The translations under genes and the position numbers were made by a program. This document shows positions 1 through 9,325 of a stretch of 64,000 nucleotides of DNA, one piece after another. The stretch comes from an uncultured Roseicyclus sp. Lineage in GTDB: Bacteria; Pseudomonadota; Alphaproteobacteria; Rhodobacterales; Rhodobacteraceae. Numbering within the stretch: position 1 is the first letter of the stretch; every line of letters begins with the position of its first letter. The notes below the pieces were generated by a model. It saw nothing but the letters and a program-made list of their open reading frames with translations. It made no database searches and was not told the origin of the DNA. The DNA lies in contig NZ_CALAHQ010000004.1 of assembly GCF_937892565.1 (NCBI RefSeq), positions 1-64,000 of the forward strand, given 5' to 3'.

Positions 1-51
1 CCCGGCCGGAACCAGCGGTTCGCCACGGGCCGACAGCGGGGTTTCGAGCAT
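1..51 (-). CDS. Possible 5' end of a gene running off the left edge
   Basis: An open minus-strand frame begins with ATG at 51 and reads MLETPLSARGEPLVPAG before leaving the window. It would be the next gene after hemA in the same direction, 70 bp downstream of the hemA stop. No clear Shine-Dalgarno sequence precedes it, and 17 codons are too few to name a family. It could equally be chance. Bases 52-121 contain no other signal that I can support. Confidence 0.25.
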   Translation of the reverse strand, partial: MLETPLSARGEPLVPAG

Positions 52-121
52 GTCTGGGCCGCTTGGTTTTCAGCGGATCAAGACAGCCGCACCCTTGGGC
101 GCGTTGGCCTGCATCAAGGCG

Positions 122-1357
122 CTATTGTGCGGCCAGGGGCTGACGCGCGAGGCGGCATTGCGACCACAGATCCGCCAGCGCGCCCACCAGATGGTCGATA
201 TCTTCGGCCGAATGGACGGGCGATGGCGTGATGCGCAAACGCTCGGTGCCCTTGGGCACGGTCGGATAATTGATCGGCTGGATGTAGATGCCGTGACGAT
301 CCATGAGTTGGTCGGAAATCCAGCGGCATTTGACCGGGTCGCCGACCATCACCGGGATGATGTGGCTGTCATTGGCCAGATGCGGGATGGCGTGCGCATC
401 AAGGCGCGCGCGCACCTCGGCCACACGGGCCTGATGGGCGGCACGCTCGGCCGTGCTGATCTTGAGATGACGCACCGCCGCCGCGGCACCAGCCGCCACC
501 GCGGGCGGCAGGGCGGTGGTAAAGATGAACCCGCTGGCAAAGCTGCGCAGGAAATCGACCATCACCGCCGAGCCCGCGACATAGCCACCGACCACGCCGT
601 AAGCCTTGCCCAGCGTGCCCTGGATCACGTCGATCCGACCCATCAGCCCCTCGCGCTCGGCGATGCCGCCGCCACGCGGGCCATACAGGCCCACGGCATG
701 CACCTCATCAAGATAGGTCATCGCGCCATAGCGTTCCGCCAGATCACAGATCGCGGCAATGGGGGCGATGTCGCCATCCATCGAATACACGGATTCAAAG
801 GCCACGATCTTGGGCCGGTCTTGAGGTATCGCCTTAAGCTTATCCTCCAGATCCATGATGTCATTGTGTTTCCACAGGACACGATCGGCACGGGAATGGC
901 GGATACCCTCGATCATCGAGGCATGATTGCCGGCATCCGACACCACCACGCACCCCGGCATGCGCGCCGCCAGCGTGCCAAGGCTGGCCCAATTCGACAC
1001 ATAGCCCGAGGTAAACACCAGCGCGGCCTGTTTGGCATGAAGATCCGCCAGTTCCGCCTCGAGCGTCACATGGGCGTGCGTCGTGCCGGATATGTTGCGC
1101 GTGCCCCCTGCGCCCGCGCCCATCGCATCCAGCGCCGCATGCATGGCCGCCAGCACATCGGGGTGCTGGCCCATGCCCAGATAATCATTCGAACACCAGA
1201 CCGTGATCTGCCGTGCGCCGCCGGCATGGCGGTTCAGCGCTGCGGGAAAAGCCCCCCGGCGGCGTTCGAGATCCGCGAAAAAGCGATAATTGCCGGCCTG
1301 TTTCAGCGCGTCCAGTTCGGCACCAAAAAAGCGGTCATACCGATTGTCGCCGCTCAC
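122..1357 (-). CDS. hemA: 5-aminolevulinate synthase
   Basis: A 411-residue PLP enzyme of the alpha-oxoamine synthase family. It condenses glycine with succinyl-CoA to 5-aminolevulinate, the first step of the C4 heme pathway used by alphaproteobacteria. The glycine-rich [17 protein letters not shown] stretch (about 80-96), the PLP-contacting YLDEVHAVG motif (D217, H220) and the Schiff-base lysine K251 in GTLGKAYG are all present. Length is normal (about 400-410). Its ATG lies within the stop of the DUF302 gene (4 bp overlap), which places it at the 3' end of the sox operon. Rhodobacter relatives carry two ALAS genes (hemA, hemT). This sox-linked copy may be the second isozyme, but that cannot be decided from this window. 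Confidence 0.96.
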   Translation of the reverse strand: MSGDNRYDRFFGAELDALKQAGNYRFFADLERRRGAFPAALNRHAGGARQITVWCSNDYLGMGQHPDVLAAMHAALDAMGAGAGGTRNISGTTHAHVTLEAELADLHAKQAALVFTSGYVSNWASLGTLAARMPGCVVVSDAGNHASMIEGIRHSRADRVLWKHNDIMDLEDKLKAIPQDRPKIVAFESVYSMDGDIAPIAAICDLAERYGAMTYLDEVHAVGLYGPRGGGIAEREGLMGRIDVIQGTLGKAYGVVGGYVAGSAVMVDFLRSFASGFIFTTALPPAVAAGAAAAVRHLKISTAERAAHQARVAEVRARLDAHAIPHLANDSHIIPVMVGDPVKCRWISDQLMDRHGIYIQPINYPTVPKGTERLRITPSPVHSAEDIDHLVGALADLWSQCRLARQPLAAQ

Positions 1358-1788
1358 TGTGCCATCGCCTCAAGGATGATGGCATCGAGCAGCGCCTCGA
1401 CCTCTTGCATGGGGCCATCGGGATAATCGCGGTGGCCGATCAACACCGCGCCTTCGCGTTCGGCAACAAAAATCCCATAGGGGCAGTGCATGATGTTCAT
1501 CGGATCGGCCTCCATCACCCGGCGCGATACGGCGGCCGAACAAAAAAGAAAGATCTGCGCATTGTCAAAGATCACTTCCGCCGATCCGACATCGGCCCCG
1601 GTGCGGTTGAGCATGTCACCCACATGGCTGGTGAAATCGATCACCAGACCACGGTCGATGATCGCGCTTTCAACGGCAAAGCTGGCATCCTCGAAGCTGC
1701 CCGGATAGGGAAATGTGATGGCGTCTTGTGCCATGGCGGTCATGGGGATCATGGCCAGGGTCAGGCCGAAGCTCAAGTATCGCGTCAT
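1354..1788 (-). CDS. DUF302-family periplasmic protein, sox-linked
   Basis: A 144-residue protein with a cleavable signal peptide ([22 protein letters not shown]). The remainder resembles the DUF302 fold: a paired-hydrophobic core with [13 protein letters not shown] and [15 protein letters not shown] / HCPYGIFV segments and two cysteines. The start at 1788 is chosen because a signal peptide begins there and GAGG lies just upstream; a longer frame upstream is basic and low-complexity. DUF302 proteins often sit beside soxEF or other sulfur-oxidation genes, but their biochemical role is unknown. It follows soxF by 62 bp and overlaps hemA by 4 bp. Confidence 0.8.
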   Translation of the reverse strand: MTRYLSFGLTLAMIPMTAMAQDAITFPYPGSFEDASFAVESAIIDRGLVIDFTSHVGDMLNRTGADVGSAEVIFDNAQIFLFCSAAVSRRVMEADPMNIMHCPYGIFVAEREGAVLIGHRDYPDGPMQEVEALLDAIILEAMAQ

Positions 1789-1850
1789 GGGTGCCGCCTC
1801 CGGTTGGTGGAACCCGCGGGACAGACGATGCCGCCCGCGGGCCCTTGTGA

Positions 1851-3116
1851 TCAGACGAACATGTCCGTGGTGATGGCCGCGTACCAATCGAGGCTTTCGC
1901 GATAGGTCGCCGCGCGCAGATCGGCGGCTTCGCCAATCTGGCTGACAAAGTTGTCGATCGCCACGATGCCTTCGGCCGAGGCTTCATAGGTCGCACCGAC
2001 CTTGATGCCGTCATCGGTGTCAAGCAGCGACCAGCAGGTGTTGGAATAGCGCGCCGGAAAGGCCCGCGATCCGGTCAGCGCCGACACGATGGCGTTGGCC
2101 GCCACCTTGGCCTGGCTGTTGGCCGAGAAACCGGATTTGGGCATCGCGCCCTGTGCGGCCGCATCGCCCAGAACGGTGATGTCGGGATCGACCTTGCTCG
2201 ACATGTCATAGGCCGACACGGGCGCCCAGTTGCCATCGGTGATGCCCGCGGCAAAGGCGATCTGACCCGCCCGCTGGCCGGGGATGACGTTGCAGACATC
2301 GACCTTTTCGACCACGCCATCGATGGTCACGGTCATCGCGGCCGGATCAACCTCGACCACCGCGCTTCCCATATCGGGGCCAATGCGGGTGATCATGCCC
2401 GCATAATGGCGGTTCCATCCATCCTCGAACAGCCCCTGCTTGGAAAAGGTTTCCTTGGGGTCGACCAGCAAGATCTTGGCGGTCGGATTGTTTTCCCGCA
2501 GGTAATGGGCCACCATCGAGATCCGCTCATAGGGGCCGGGCGGGCAGCGATAGGGGTTGGGCGGCGCGACCATGGCGAATGTACCACCCTGTGGCATCGC
2601 CGCGATCTGGGCGCGCAACAATTCGACCTGGGTGCCGCCCTTGTAGGCGTGCGGCATGCGGCTTTGCGCCGACACCGACCAGCCCGCAACGCTGCCTTCG
2701 ACGAAATCGATGCCGGGGCTCAACACAAGCTTGTCGTAGGGAACGCTGGCACCCGTGGCCAGCGCCACCGTCTTGGCATCACGATCCACGCCCACAGCCC
2801 AGTCATGCACGACATTGATGCCGTAGTTGCTGGCAAGCCCGCCATACCCATGGCCGAGGTCGTCATAGTTGAAGAACCCGCCCAGATAGAGATTGCCGAA
2901 ATAGCAGGTGTGATAGGTCCGCTGAGGTTCGATCAGCGTGACGTCGACGGCACCCGCGCTGTCGCGTGCGATATAGCGGGCCGCCGTGGCCCCGCCCGAT
3001 CCGCCGCCCACGACGACCACGCGCGGCGTGGCCTGTGCGCGGGCAATCATCGGCGCGGCCAAGGATGCCGTCAGGGCAACCGATGTCCCCAGAAAGGCGC
3101 GTCTGTTGATGGTCAT
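1851..3116 (-). CDS. soxF: SoxF, flavocytochrome c sulfide dehydrogenase flavoprotein subunit
   Basis: A 421-residue periplasmic flavoprotein related to FccB. It oxidises sulfide and passes electrons to its cytochrome partner, SoxE. A Tat-type signal (NRRAFLG, residues 4-10) is followed by the FAD dinucleotide fold VVVVGGGSGG. C71 (HTCYFGN) matches the cysteine that covalently holds FAD in FccB. C191 (RCPPGP) and C361 (NTCWSLLD) match the redox disulfide pair. The start at 3116 has GGGAG 8 nt upstream. In Paracoccus, SoxF is not essential for thiosulfate oxidation in vitro but reactivates or speeds the Sox system. It follows soxE by 81 bp. Confidence 0.93.
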   Translation of the reverse strand: MTINRRAFLGTSVALTASLAAPMIARAQATPRVVVVGGGSGGATAARYIARDSAGAVDVTLIEPQRTYHTCYFGNLYLGGFFNYDDLGHGYGGLASNYGINVVHDWAVGVDRDAKTVALATGASVPYDKLVLSPGIDFVEGSVAGWSVSAQSRMPHAYKGGTQVELLRAQIAAMPQGGTFAMVAPPNPYRCPPGPYERISMVAHYLRENNPTAKILLVDPKETFSKQGLFEDGWNRHYAGMITRIGPDMGSAVVEVDPAAMTVTIDGVVEKVDVCNVIPGQRAGQIAFAAGITDGNWAPVSAYDMSSKVDPDITVLGDAAAQGAMPKSGFSANSQAKVAANAIVSALTGSRAFPARYSNTCWSLLDTDDGIKVGATYEASAEGIVAIDNFVSQIGEAADLRAATYRESLDWYAAITTDMFV

Positions 3117-3197
3117 GTCATTTCTCCCTTTTTTGCCCCTGTGGGGCGTCATGTTGTGGCGCCGATCTTGTGACGCATGTTTTATTTGACCGTTACC

Positions 3198-3893
3198 TCA
3201 ATGAGCCACCGCGAAATAGGCGGCAAGTGCCGCAAGTTCCTCATCGCCCAGCCGCCGTGCGACGGTGTTCATCACCTGATGTTCGCGCGATCCATCCCGA
3301 TAGGCAACCATTCCTGCAATGAAGACCGACGGCGCGAGCCCCCGGATCGATGGAATGTCGGACCCGCCGCTGTCGCGATGGCATGCGGTGCATTCAGACG
3401 ACAGATATTCGCCATAGGGCACATCGCCTGAAATCTCGAGAATGGCGGCGATTTCGGGGGCAACGGCCACTTCGGCCAATTCCGCGCCCGCTTCGCTGCG
3501 CCCGCCTGCTGCCAGCATATAGGCGATCAGATGCTGGCGATCTTGCTCGGAGCGGACGCCGCGAAACACCATGCGCGTACCCGGGAAATAATCGCTCGGG
3601 CCCGCCATGTAGCGATCCAGCGAGCCTTCGGTCCAGACGCGCCCCTCAGCCCCTGCATTGGCCAGCGCATCCGAGAACTGATACCCCGGAGACGCCCCGA
3701 TGGCGCGGTCCACGATCCCGTTCAGATGGGGCCCGACGCGATGCACCGCGCCGTCCCCGATCATGTGGCAAGCCCGGCACGGGCGAAACAGGGTCTCGCC
3801 CTGTGCCGGGTCGCCTTCGGCCAGCGCCGGGAAGGTCGCCGCTGCCAAAACCGCAAAGGTCAACGCGCCGGTGAATGCGCGCAACCCTGTCAT
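3198..3893 (-). CDS. soxE: SoxE, diheme c-type cytochrome
   Basis: A 231-residue periplasmic cytochrome with a signal peptide (about residues 1-25) and two heme c sites, CRACH (39-43) and CTACH (168-172). M109 in GTRMVF is the likely axial ligand of the first heme. It is the predicted electron acceptor of SoxF. The first half strongly resembles the C-terminal heme domain of the adjacent SoxD (shared GDGA..R.GP.LN, GTRM/GNRM.FRG.RS), suggesting common ancestry. The ATG overlaps the soxD stop by 4 bp, so the two are translationally coupled. Confidence 0.9.
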   Translation of the reverse strand: MTGLRAFTGALTFAVLAAATFPALAEGDPAQGETLFRPCRACHMIGDGAVHRVGPHLNGIVDRAIGASPGYQFSDALANAGAEGRVWTEGSLDRYMAGPSDYFPGTRMVFRGVRSEQDRQHLIAYMLAAGGRSEAGAELAEVAVAPEIAAILEISGDVPYGEYLSSECTACHRDSGGSDIPSIRGLAPSVFIAGMVAYRDGSREHQVMNTVARRLGDEELAALAAYFAVAH

Positions 3894-4963
3894 GGCGCCT
3901 CGCCGCCGGTGGCGCGCAGATAGGCAATCATGGCTGCCGCTTCTTCTGGGGACCGAAGGCCGCGGAATGCCATTCGGTTGCCCGCAATCGTCCCGCGCGG
4001 ATCCTGAAGAAAGGCCGTCAGGCTTGCCTCGTCCCAAACCATGCCGGCGTCGCGGGCCGCCACGAAGGCGGGCGAATAGCGAAACCCGTCATGGCTGCCG
4101 ACGGGGGCGCCAAAGGTGTTGTTGAGCATGGGGCCTGTGCGGTTGTTGGCGCCATCGCCGATCTGATGGCACGAGGCGCATTGCCGAAACAGCGCCTCGC
4201 CGGCCGCGACCAGTTCCGGGTCGGGCCCGGCCGATGCAACGGGTTCGGGGGCTGCGGCCGGGGCCGGTGCTGTGGCTGTCTCGACCACGGCGGCAGGCGT
4301 GGCTGCGGCGCCTTCGGTTTCCGGGGTCACCGACAAGACCGTGGCGCGTGCGGTGATCGCCACGCTGTCACGACAATTTTCCATGCAAGGTTCGGCCGCA
4401 AAGGCGGTCAATTCCGTTGTGGCCCGATCATCCATGAGGAAAGCGGCCTCGTTGGGCATCGCCACCTCAAGGAAATTCTCGTTCGAAAGTTCGAAATCAT
4501 CATCGACCATGTCATTGAGATACATGAGATAGGCCGTGATTGCATAGACATCATCATTGCTGAGCGATTGCGCTCCACCATAGGGCATGGCGCGGTGGAC
4601 ATAATCCCACACCGTCGACAGATACGGCCAGTATGAGCCGATGGTCTTGTGGGGGTCCTCACCATCGAGCGTGCCACGCCCGCCCGCCAGAACCGGCCAG
4701 CGGCCCACTGCCTCACCGAAATCGCCGTGGCATGCCGCGCAGTTGTCGATGTAGAGTTCTTCGCCGGTATAGACATCGCCCGACCCCACGGGCAGACCCA
4801 AGCCATCGGGGCGAATGTCGATATCCCAGGCGGCGATTTCCTCGGGCAAGGCCGTGCGCCCCAGACCAAAGCCGCCGTCGCGCGCGGGGGCCGGGGTTTC
4901 GGCAAGGGCATGGCCCGCACCAACGACGACAAGCGCAGAGCAAAGGGCAAGTTTCTTCATCAT
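3890..4963 (-). CDS. soxD: SoxD, diheme cytochrome subunit of sulfane dehydrogenase SoxCD
   Basis: A 357-residue periplasmic diheme cytochrome that accepts six electrons from the SoxC molybdenum site during oxidation of the SoxY-bound sulfane. A signal peptide (MKKLALCSALVVVGAGHALA) precedes heme site CAACH (75-79), an Ala/Pro-rich linker (about 216-245) and heme site CASCH (262-266). This two-domain layout matches the Paracoccus protein. Two adjacent ATGs (4963, 4960) both follow GGTTGAG; I use the first. A frame extending upstream overlaps soxC and has no signal peptide. The gene begins 1 bp after the soxC stop. Confidence 0.93.
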   Translation of the reverse strand: MMKKLALCSALVVVGAGHALAETPAPARDGGFGLGRTALPEEIAAWDIDIRPDGLGLPVGSGDVYTGEELYIDNCAACHGDFGEAVGRWPVLAGGRGTLDGEDPHKTIGSYWPYLSTVWDYVHRAMPYGGAQSLSNDDVYAITAYLMYLNDMVDDDFELSNENFLEVAMPNEAAFLMDDRATTELTAFAAEPCMENCRDSVAITARATVLSVTPETEGAAATPAAVVETATAPAPAAAPEPVASAGPDPELVAAGEALFRQCASCHQIGDGANNRTGPMLNNTFGAPVGSHDGFRYSPAFVAARDAGMVWDEASLTAFLQDPRGTIAGNRMAFRGLRSPEEAAAMIAYLRATGGEAP

Positions 4964-4964
4964 C

Positions 4965-6239
4965 TCAACCGATTTCGACATTTTCCGCCTCGCCTGCTTC
5001 ATTGACAGCCCAAGTCTGGATGCTGTTGTTGTGGTAGATGGAATTGAACCCGCGCACGACGCGCAGCTGGTCCTTGGTGGGCTGGACATAGCCGGTGCTG
5101 TCATGGGCGCGGCTTTGCAGCAAAAGCGGCCGCCCATCCCAGTCGAATTCATAGTAGAAACGATGCATCGACTTGTCCAAGGACGGGCCCGACATGCGCG
5201 CCTGATGCCAGGTGATGCCGCCATCAATGGTGACATCGACACGCGGAATGGTGCCGCGCCCCGACCACGCAACCCCGCTCAGGACCGTGGGCCCCGGGCC
5301 ATGGGTGATCGGCGCTTGCGGGCTGGGGTTGGTGATGACGGATTTGGCGTCCATCTCCCAGGTAAAGCGGCGCGCGACACCATTGGCCAGAAGATCGGTG
5401 TATTTGGAGGTTTCCTCGCGGTGGTGCCAGGCCATGTCGCCCACCTCGATCCGGCGCAGCCATTTGACCCACATGTTGCCTTCCCAGCCGGGCACGACCA
5501 GACGCACCGGATAGCCCTGTTCGGCCCGCAACCGTTCGCCATTCATATGGGTGGCCACCAGACAATCATCGAGCGCCTTTTCCATCGGGATCGACCGCGT
5601 CATCCCCGAGGCATCGGCCCCTTCGGCCAAAAGCCATGTGCCCGTGGTCCGCACGCCCGCCTCTTGCAGCAACAGCCGCAGCGGCACGCCGGTATAGACG
5701 ACGTTATGGATCATGCCATGGGTGAACTGCACCCCGTTGAGCTGCGCACCGCGCCATTCCATGCCGGTGTTGGCCGCACATTCAAGGAAATAGGTCCGGT
5801 TTTCGCGCGGAAAGCGCATCAGGTCATCCATGGTGAAGACCATCGGGTTGTCGACCAGCCCGTTGATCATCAGCCGGTGATCGGCCCAGGGAATGTCGGC
5901 CACGCCGGAATGGTGCCGCTCGAAACACAAGCCGTTGGGCGTGATGATCCCTTCAAGCTCGTGCAGCGGCGTGAAATTGATCGAGGAAACCGCATCGGCG
6001 GTCAGCCATGGCACCGTGCGGCGGACGACATTGGCCTCGTGCTTTGAGGGAAAGCCATAGGGCTTGGCATCGACGCCGTCGCCCAGATACTGCATCCAGG
6101 GCTGCAATTCGGTGATCTTCGGGTCGGGGCCTGCCACCTGGGCATGGACCAGCTTGCCGGTCGCAGCCGCCCCTGTCGCCACGGCGGCACCGGCCAGAAA
6201 CTGGCGGCGCGATGGGGTCTGTCTGGGGGTGTCGGTCAT
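4965..6239 (-). CDS. soxC: SoxC, molybdenum subunit of sulfane dehydrogenase
   Basis: A 424-residue sulfite-oxidase-family molybdoenzyme. With SoxD it oxidises the outer sulfur of SoxY-cysteine-S-sulfane in the periplasm. It has a Tat signal (SRRQFLAGAA, RR at 11-12), as expected for a folded molybdopterin protein. C154 in YFLECAANTG is the molybdenum-ligating cysteine of the family, and a C-terminal dimerisation domain begins near residue 290. Its presence means this organism should oxidise thiosulfate fully to sulfate without storing sulfur globules. AGAGGT lies upstream of the ATG; soxB is 32 bp upstream. Confidence 0.95.
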   Translation of the reverse strand: MTDTPRQTPSRRQFLAGAAVATGAAATGKLVHAQVAGPDPKITELQPWMQYLGDGVDAKPYGFPSKHEANVVRRTVPWLTADAVSSINFTPLHELEGIITPNGLCFERHHSGVADIPWADHRLMINGLVDNPMVFTMDDLMRFPRENRTYFLECAANTGMEWRGAQLNGVQFTHGMIHNVVYTGVPLRLLLQEAGVRTTGTWLLAEGADASGMTRSIPMEKALDDCLVATHMNGERLRAEQGYPVRLVVPGWEGNMWVKWLRRIEVGDMAWHHREETSKYTDLLANGVARRFTWEMDAKSVITNPSPQAPITHGPGPTVLSGVAWSGRGTIPRVDVTIDGGITWHQARMSGPSLDKSMHRFYYEFDWDGRPLLLQSRAHDSTGYVQPTKDQLRVVRGFNSIYHNNSIQTWAVNEAGEAENVEIG

Positions 6240-6271
6240 GTTTCGATACCTCTGTTGTTCCGGTTGCGGCC

Positions 6272-7966
6272 TCAGCCGCCCACCACGTCGACTGTGTTGT
6301 TGGGTTCAAGGGTGACGGTGCGCTGCGCGCGGATGTGGTTTTCGACCACGTCCCAGATGGCTGGGCCTTCGGTGCCTTCGTTCACGCTGGCCCATCCGGC
6401 CACCACGTAATTCTGATCGGCCACCAGCCGTTCACCGGTGGCCAGCAGCGTCATTTCGGTGATGCGGCTGCCCTGCGGCTGGGTGGTGTCGATGCGGTAG
6501 CCCATGCCGCCCACCCGCACCATATCGCCGCCTTGCTGGTAATAGGCATCGGGGTTGAAGATATTGGCAGCCACGTCTTCCATGATGGTGTGCAGCTGCC
6601 CGCCCGACATCTCCATGCGGTAGGCATTGGGATAGGTCATTGCGGTGACGTTGTAGATATCTTCGCGCGTGATGTCCTGACCGGGCAGAACAGCGGCCCC
6701 CCAGCGGAAGCCGGGGGAAAGGGCGATCTGGGCGTCGCGCTGGGAAATCAGCGCGTCACAGATCACATCATCCCAGGTGCCGTTGAAATTGCCGCGCCGA
6801 TACAAGAGCGATCCGGACTGGCCGATCACCTCGGCCATTTCGGCGCTGTAGGGGGCGCGGGTCTCGGCCACCAGCGCAGTCATTTCCGGGTCGGGCGCGA
6901 TGACATCCGAAAGGATCGGGATCAGGCGGTGGCTGATGCCCGTCATCGCGCCATCCTGAACATCGAGATCGACGCGGCTGAGGAATTTGCCATGCGACCC
7001 GCTGGCGATCAGGAAGGTATTGCCGACCTGAATGGGTTCGGGCAGCGCGTCATGGGTGTGGCCCGTCAGGATCACGTCGATGCCCGGAATGTCGCGGGCG
7101 AACTGGCGATCCACGTCAAAGCCGTTGTGCGACAACAGCACCACCACCTCGGCGCCCGCCGCGCGGACCTCTTGCACCACCTCGGCGATGCGATCGCGGC
7201 GCAAGCCAAAGCTCAATTCAGGGAACATCCAGCCGGGATTGGCAATCGGCATGTAGGGGAATGCCTGACCGATCACACCGATGGCGGTGCCATTGCGCTC
7301 AAAGATCTTGTAGTCATCATAGACCGGTTCATCCCACTCCACATCGAAGATATTCGCACCAAGAAAGGCAGGATCGACATGGTTCTCGAGCAGCTCGTTG
7401 ACGCGGTCAGAGCCCAGCGTGAATTCCCAATGCGAGGTCATCGCCTCGACGCCGAGCGCGTTCATCAGCTGGACCATGTCCAGACCGCGCGTGCGCAAGC
7501 TGGGCAGCGAACCCTGCCATGTGTCGCCCCCATCCAGCAACAGCGCGTGGGGGGCTTGTGCCCGGATCGCCTTGACCACGGTCGCGATGCGGTCAAGCCC
7601 GCCCATGCGCCCATAGCCGCGCGCCATGGCTTCGAAATCGGTGTAGGTCAGCGCGTAATCCATCGCCGAGCCCTGCGTGATGCCAAAGCGCGCGCGAAAT
7701 TCCGCCCCCACCAGATGCGGCGGCTGGCCCGCATGGATGCCCACGCCGATGTTGAATTCCGGCTCGCGGAAATAGATCGGTTGGGTCTGGGCATGGATAT
7801 CGGTGATGTGGATCAGCGTCACATTGCCCGGACCGCCCGTGCCGATCAGATCGTCTTGGGACAGCGTTTGCTGCGCGGCCAGCCGCGCCCAGTTGCCAAA
7901 GCCCGAGGCCCCGTAAAGCGCCGAGGTGGCCAGCGCGGCCTGCACGAAATGGCGACGCGAGATCAT
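6272..7966 (-). CDS. soxB: SoxB, thiosulfohydrolase
   Basis: A 564-residue periplasmic enzyme of the 5'-nucleotidase/metallophosphatase superfamily. It hydrolyses SoxY-S-sulfonate to release sulfate. The Tat signal (SRRHFVQAA) is followed by the dimanganese-site motifs THITDIHAQ-like ITDIHAQ (D56, H58), DGGDTWQGS, SHNGFD and GHTHDALP. Length matches known SoxB (about 560). AGAGG lies upstream of the ATG. soxB lies between soxA (88 bp) and soxC, the canonical order. Confidence 0.96.
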   Translation of the reverse strand: MISRRHFVQAALATSALYGASGFGNWARLAAQQTLSQDDLIGTGGPGNVTLIHITDIHAQTQPIYFREPEFNIGVGIHAGQPPHLVGAEFRARFGITQGSAMDYALTYTDFEAMARGYGRMGGLDRIATVVKAIRAQAPHALLLDGGDTWQGSLPSLRTRGLDMVQLMNALGVEAMTSHWEFTLGSDRVNELLENHVDPAFLGANIFDVEWDEPVYDDYKIFERNGTAIGVIGQAFPYMPIANPGWMFPELSFGLRRDRIAEVVQEVRAAGAEVVVLLSHNGFDVDRQFARDIPGIDVILTGHTHDALPEPIQVGNTFLIASGSHGKFLSRVDLDVQDGAMTGISHRLIPILSDVIAPDPEMTALVAETRAPYSAEMAEVIGQSGSLLYRRGNFNGTWDDVICDALISQRDAQIALSPGFRWGAAVLPGQDITREDIYNVTAMTYPNAYRMEMSGGQLHTIMEDVAANIFNPDAYYQQGGDMVRVGGMGYRIDTTQPQGSRITEMTLLATGERLVADQNYVVAGWASVNEGTEGPAIWDVVENHIRAQRTVTLEPNNTVDVVGG

Positions 7967-8053
7967 GATGCAACCTCTGATGTTATTCCAAAATATGAAT
8001 GTATGAACGTAGACACCGCCCCAGACTGCATCCGGGACGGCGTTGTCGATGGA

Positions 8054-8920
8054 TTAGTTGCGCACCGACGGCCCTTCGACCGTCAAGCCATTGCCGCGCG
8101 AGGCGACGTATAGCTCAAGCGCCACGAATTCCGGGCTACCCACTGCAAAAGTTTCGCCGCGCGTGTCACGGATGCAGCCGCGAAAGCGACCATGGACCGA
8201 GTTCACATTGGCGTTCTTCAGGCGATAGGCCGGAAAGCCGTTGATCTGGCCTTGGCTCAGATGGTCGGCGCGGATCAGGTTGCCATAGTTGTTCTCGTGG
8301 CAATCCGCACAGCTGAGTTCGAGCTGACCATACTTGGTATAGTAGATCTCTTCACCAAAGGCCCAGGTCTCGGCCACGGGGCCGTCGATGGCGACATTGA
8401 TCGTCTGGCCGCGCCCAACAGATGCGATCAGCGAGGCCATGTTGCGCATGGCTTGGCTGTCATAGCCATAGGGTTCAGCAACGCCCATACGCTCGGTCTG
8501 GCATTCGATGATCTGCATCTCGACGGTTTGCACCGCGCCATGCTCGGCATCCCACTTGGGATAGCTGGCCCGCACACCCGCAAGGCTTTCAGCATTTTCA
8601 TGACAGCTAGCGCAGCTTTTGCCTTCGCTGCCCATCGCGGTCTCAAAGGCTGTCAAACCCTGCTCGGCATAAAGCATGGCCGGGTTGTCGAAATCATCTG
8701 CCTGCATGGCGCGGGTTTCATCGGTCCGAAACACCCAGCCTGAATAGATCGTAGTGACACGATCTTGCAGAAACTCGGGCGCTGGTGCCTCGGTGATCAT
8801 GGCGAGATCGCCATTGATCACCAGGCTGTCACCCGTCCGGATATCGGCAAAACCGATCCCGGCCACCCCGACGGCAAGCCCTGCCGCCGCGACGCCACCA
8901 AGAAGCGTTTTTCCAGTCAT
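8054..8920 (-). CDS. soxA: SoxA, diheme cytochrome c subunit of SoxAX
   Basis: A 288-residue periplasmic subunit of SoxAX, which attaches thiosulfate to SoxY. After the signal peptide there are two heme sites, CASCH (103-107) and CADCH (204-208), so it is the diheme type. C249 in GRFRGCIRD lies where the cysteine-persulfide heme ligand/active-site cysteine of characterised SoxA is found. The start at 8920 has GGGAGGA upstream and opens a clean signal peptide; a longer frame overlaps soxZ with no such features. Confidence 0.94.
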   Translation of the reverse strand: MTGKTLLGGVAAAGLAVGVAGIGFADIRTGDSLVINGDLAMITEAPAPEFLQDRVTTIYSGWVFRTDETRAMQADDFDNPAMLYAEQGLTAFETAMGSEGKSCASCHENAESLAGVRASYPKWDAEHGAVQTVEMQIIECQTERMGVAEPYGYDSQAMRNMASLIASVGRGQTINVAIDGPVAETWAFGEEIYYTKYGQLELSCADCHENNYGNLIRADHLSQGQINGFPAYRLKNANVNSVHGRFRGCIRDTRGETFAVGSPEFVALELYVASRGNGLTVEGPSVRN

Positions 8921-8969
8921 GGTCGTCAATCCTCCCTTGCGACGGCTCGGTCTGATCTTGTCGCCGCCG

Positions 8970-9299
8970 TCAGGCGACTGCGATTTCTGCCGTTTCGGTG
9001 TAGACCGATCCGTCATCATCATACCAAGTGAATTCAAAGCTGCCGCTCTGGTCCACCTTGGCATCGAATTGGAAATAGGGGTTCGTGGCGACACCCGCCT
9101 GGATCTCGACATCGACCACCATCGCGCCGTTGAAGGCACAAGTGAAGCGGTTGATGATCTGACGCGGGATCAGATTGCCATCGCTGCCACGACGCATGCC
9201 ACTTTCCATCGGGTGGCTGATCAAAGTCCGCACCGATACGCTCTCGCCAGCGGAAGCATCACGCGGAACGCGGACGCGGGGAACAACATTCTCTGCCAT
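8970..9299 (-). CDS. soxZ: SoxZ, sulfur-carrier complex subunit
   Basis: A 109-residue protein with the immunoglobulin-like SoxZ fold and no signal peptide. SoxZ is exported as a partner of the Tat substrate SoxY. Typical family segments include RVRVPRDASAGE, LISHPMESGMRRG and NPYFQFDAKVDQSGSFEFTWYDDDG. It forms the SoxYZ heterodimer, which carries the sulfur intermediates for SoxAX, SoxB and SoxCD. It sits 26 bp after soxY. Confidence 0.95.
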   Translation of the reverse strand: MAENVVPRVRVPRDASAGESVSVRTLISHPMESGMRRGSDGNLIPRQIINRFTCAFNGAMVVDVEIQAGVATNPYFQFDAKVDQSGSFEFTWYDDDGSVYTETAEIAVA

Positions 9300-9325
9300 T
9301 GTCTTATCTCCTTGTCCTAACTGGT

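Noticed and set aside
50..1426. Long plus-strand frame of 458 codons opposite hemA and the DUF302 gene
   Set aside because: It is antisense to hemA, has His/Arg-rich low-complexity composition typical of the reverse strand of GC-rich genes, and shows no family motif or ribosome site.
3135..3147. GCCCC-TGT-GGGGC hairpin upstream of soxF as a terminator
   Set aside because: On the transcribed (minus) strand it is followed by an A-run rather than T-run, and the soxF ribosome site comes next, so termination is unlikely.
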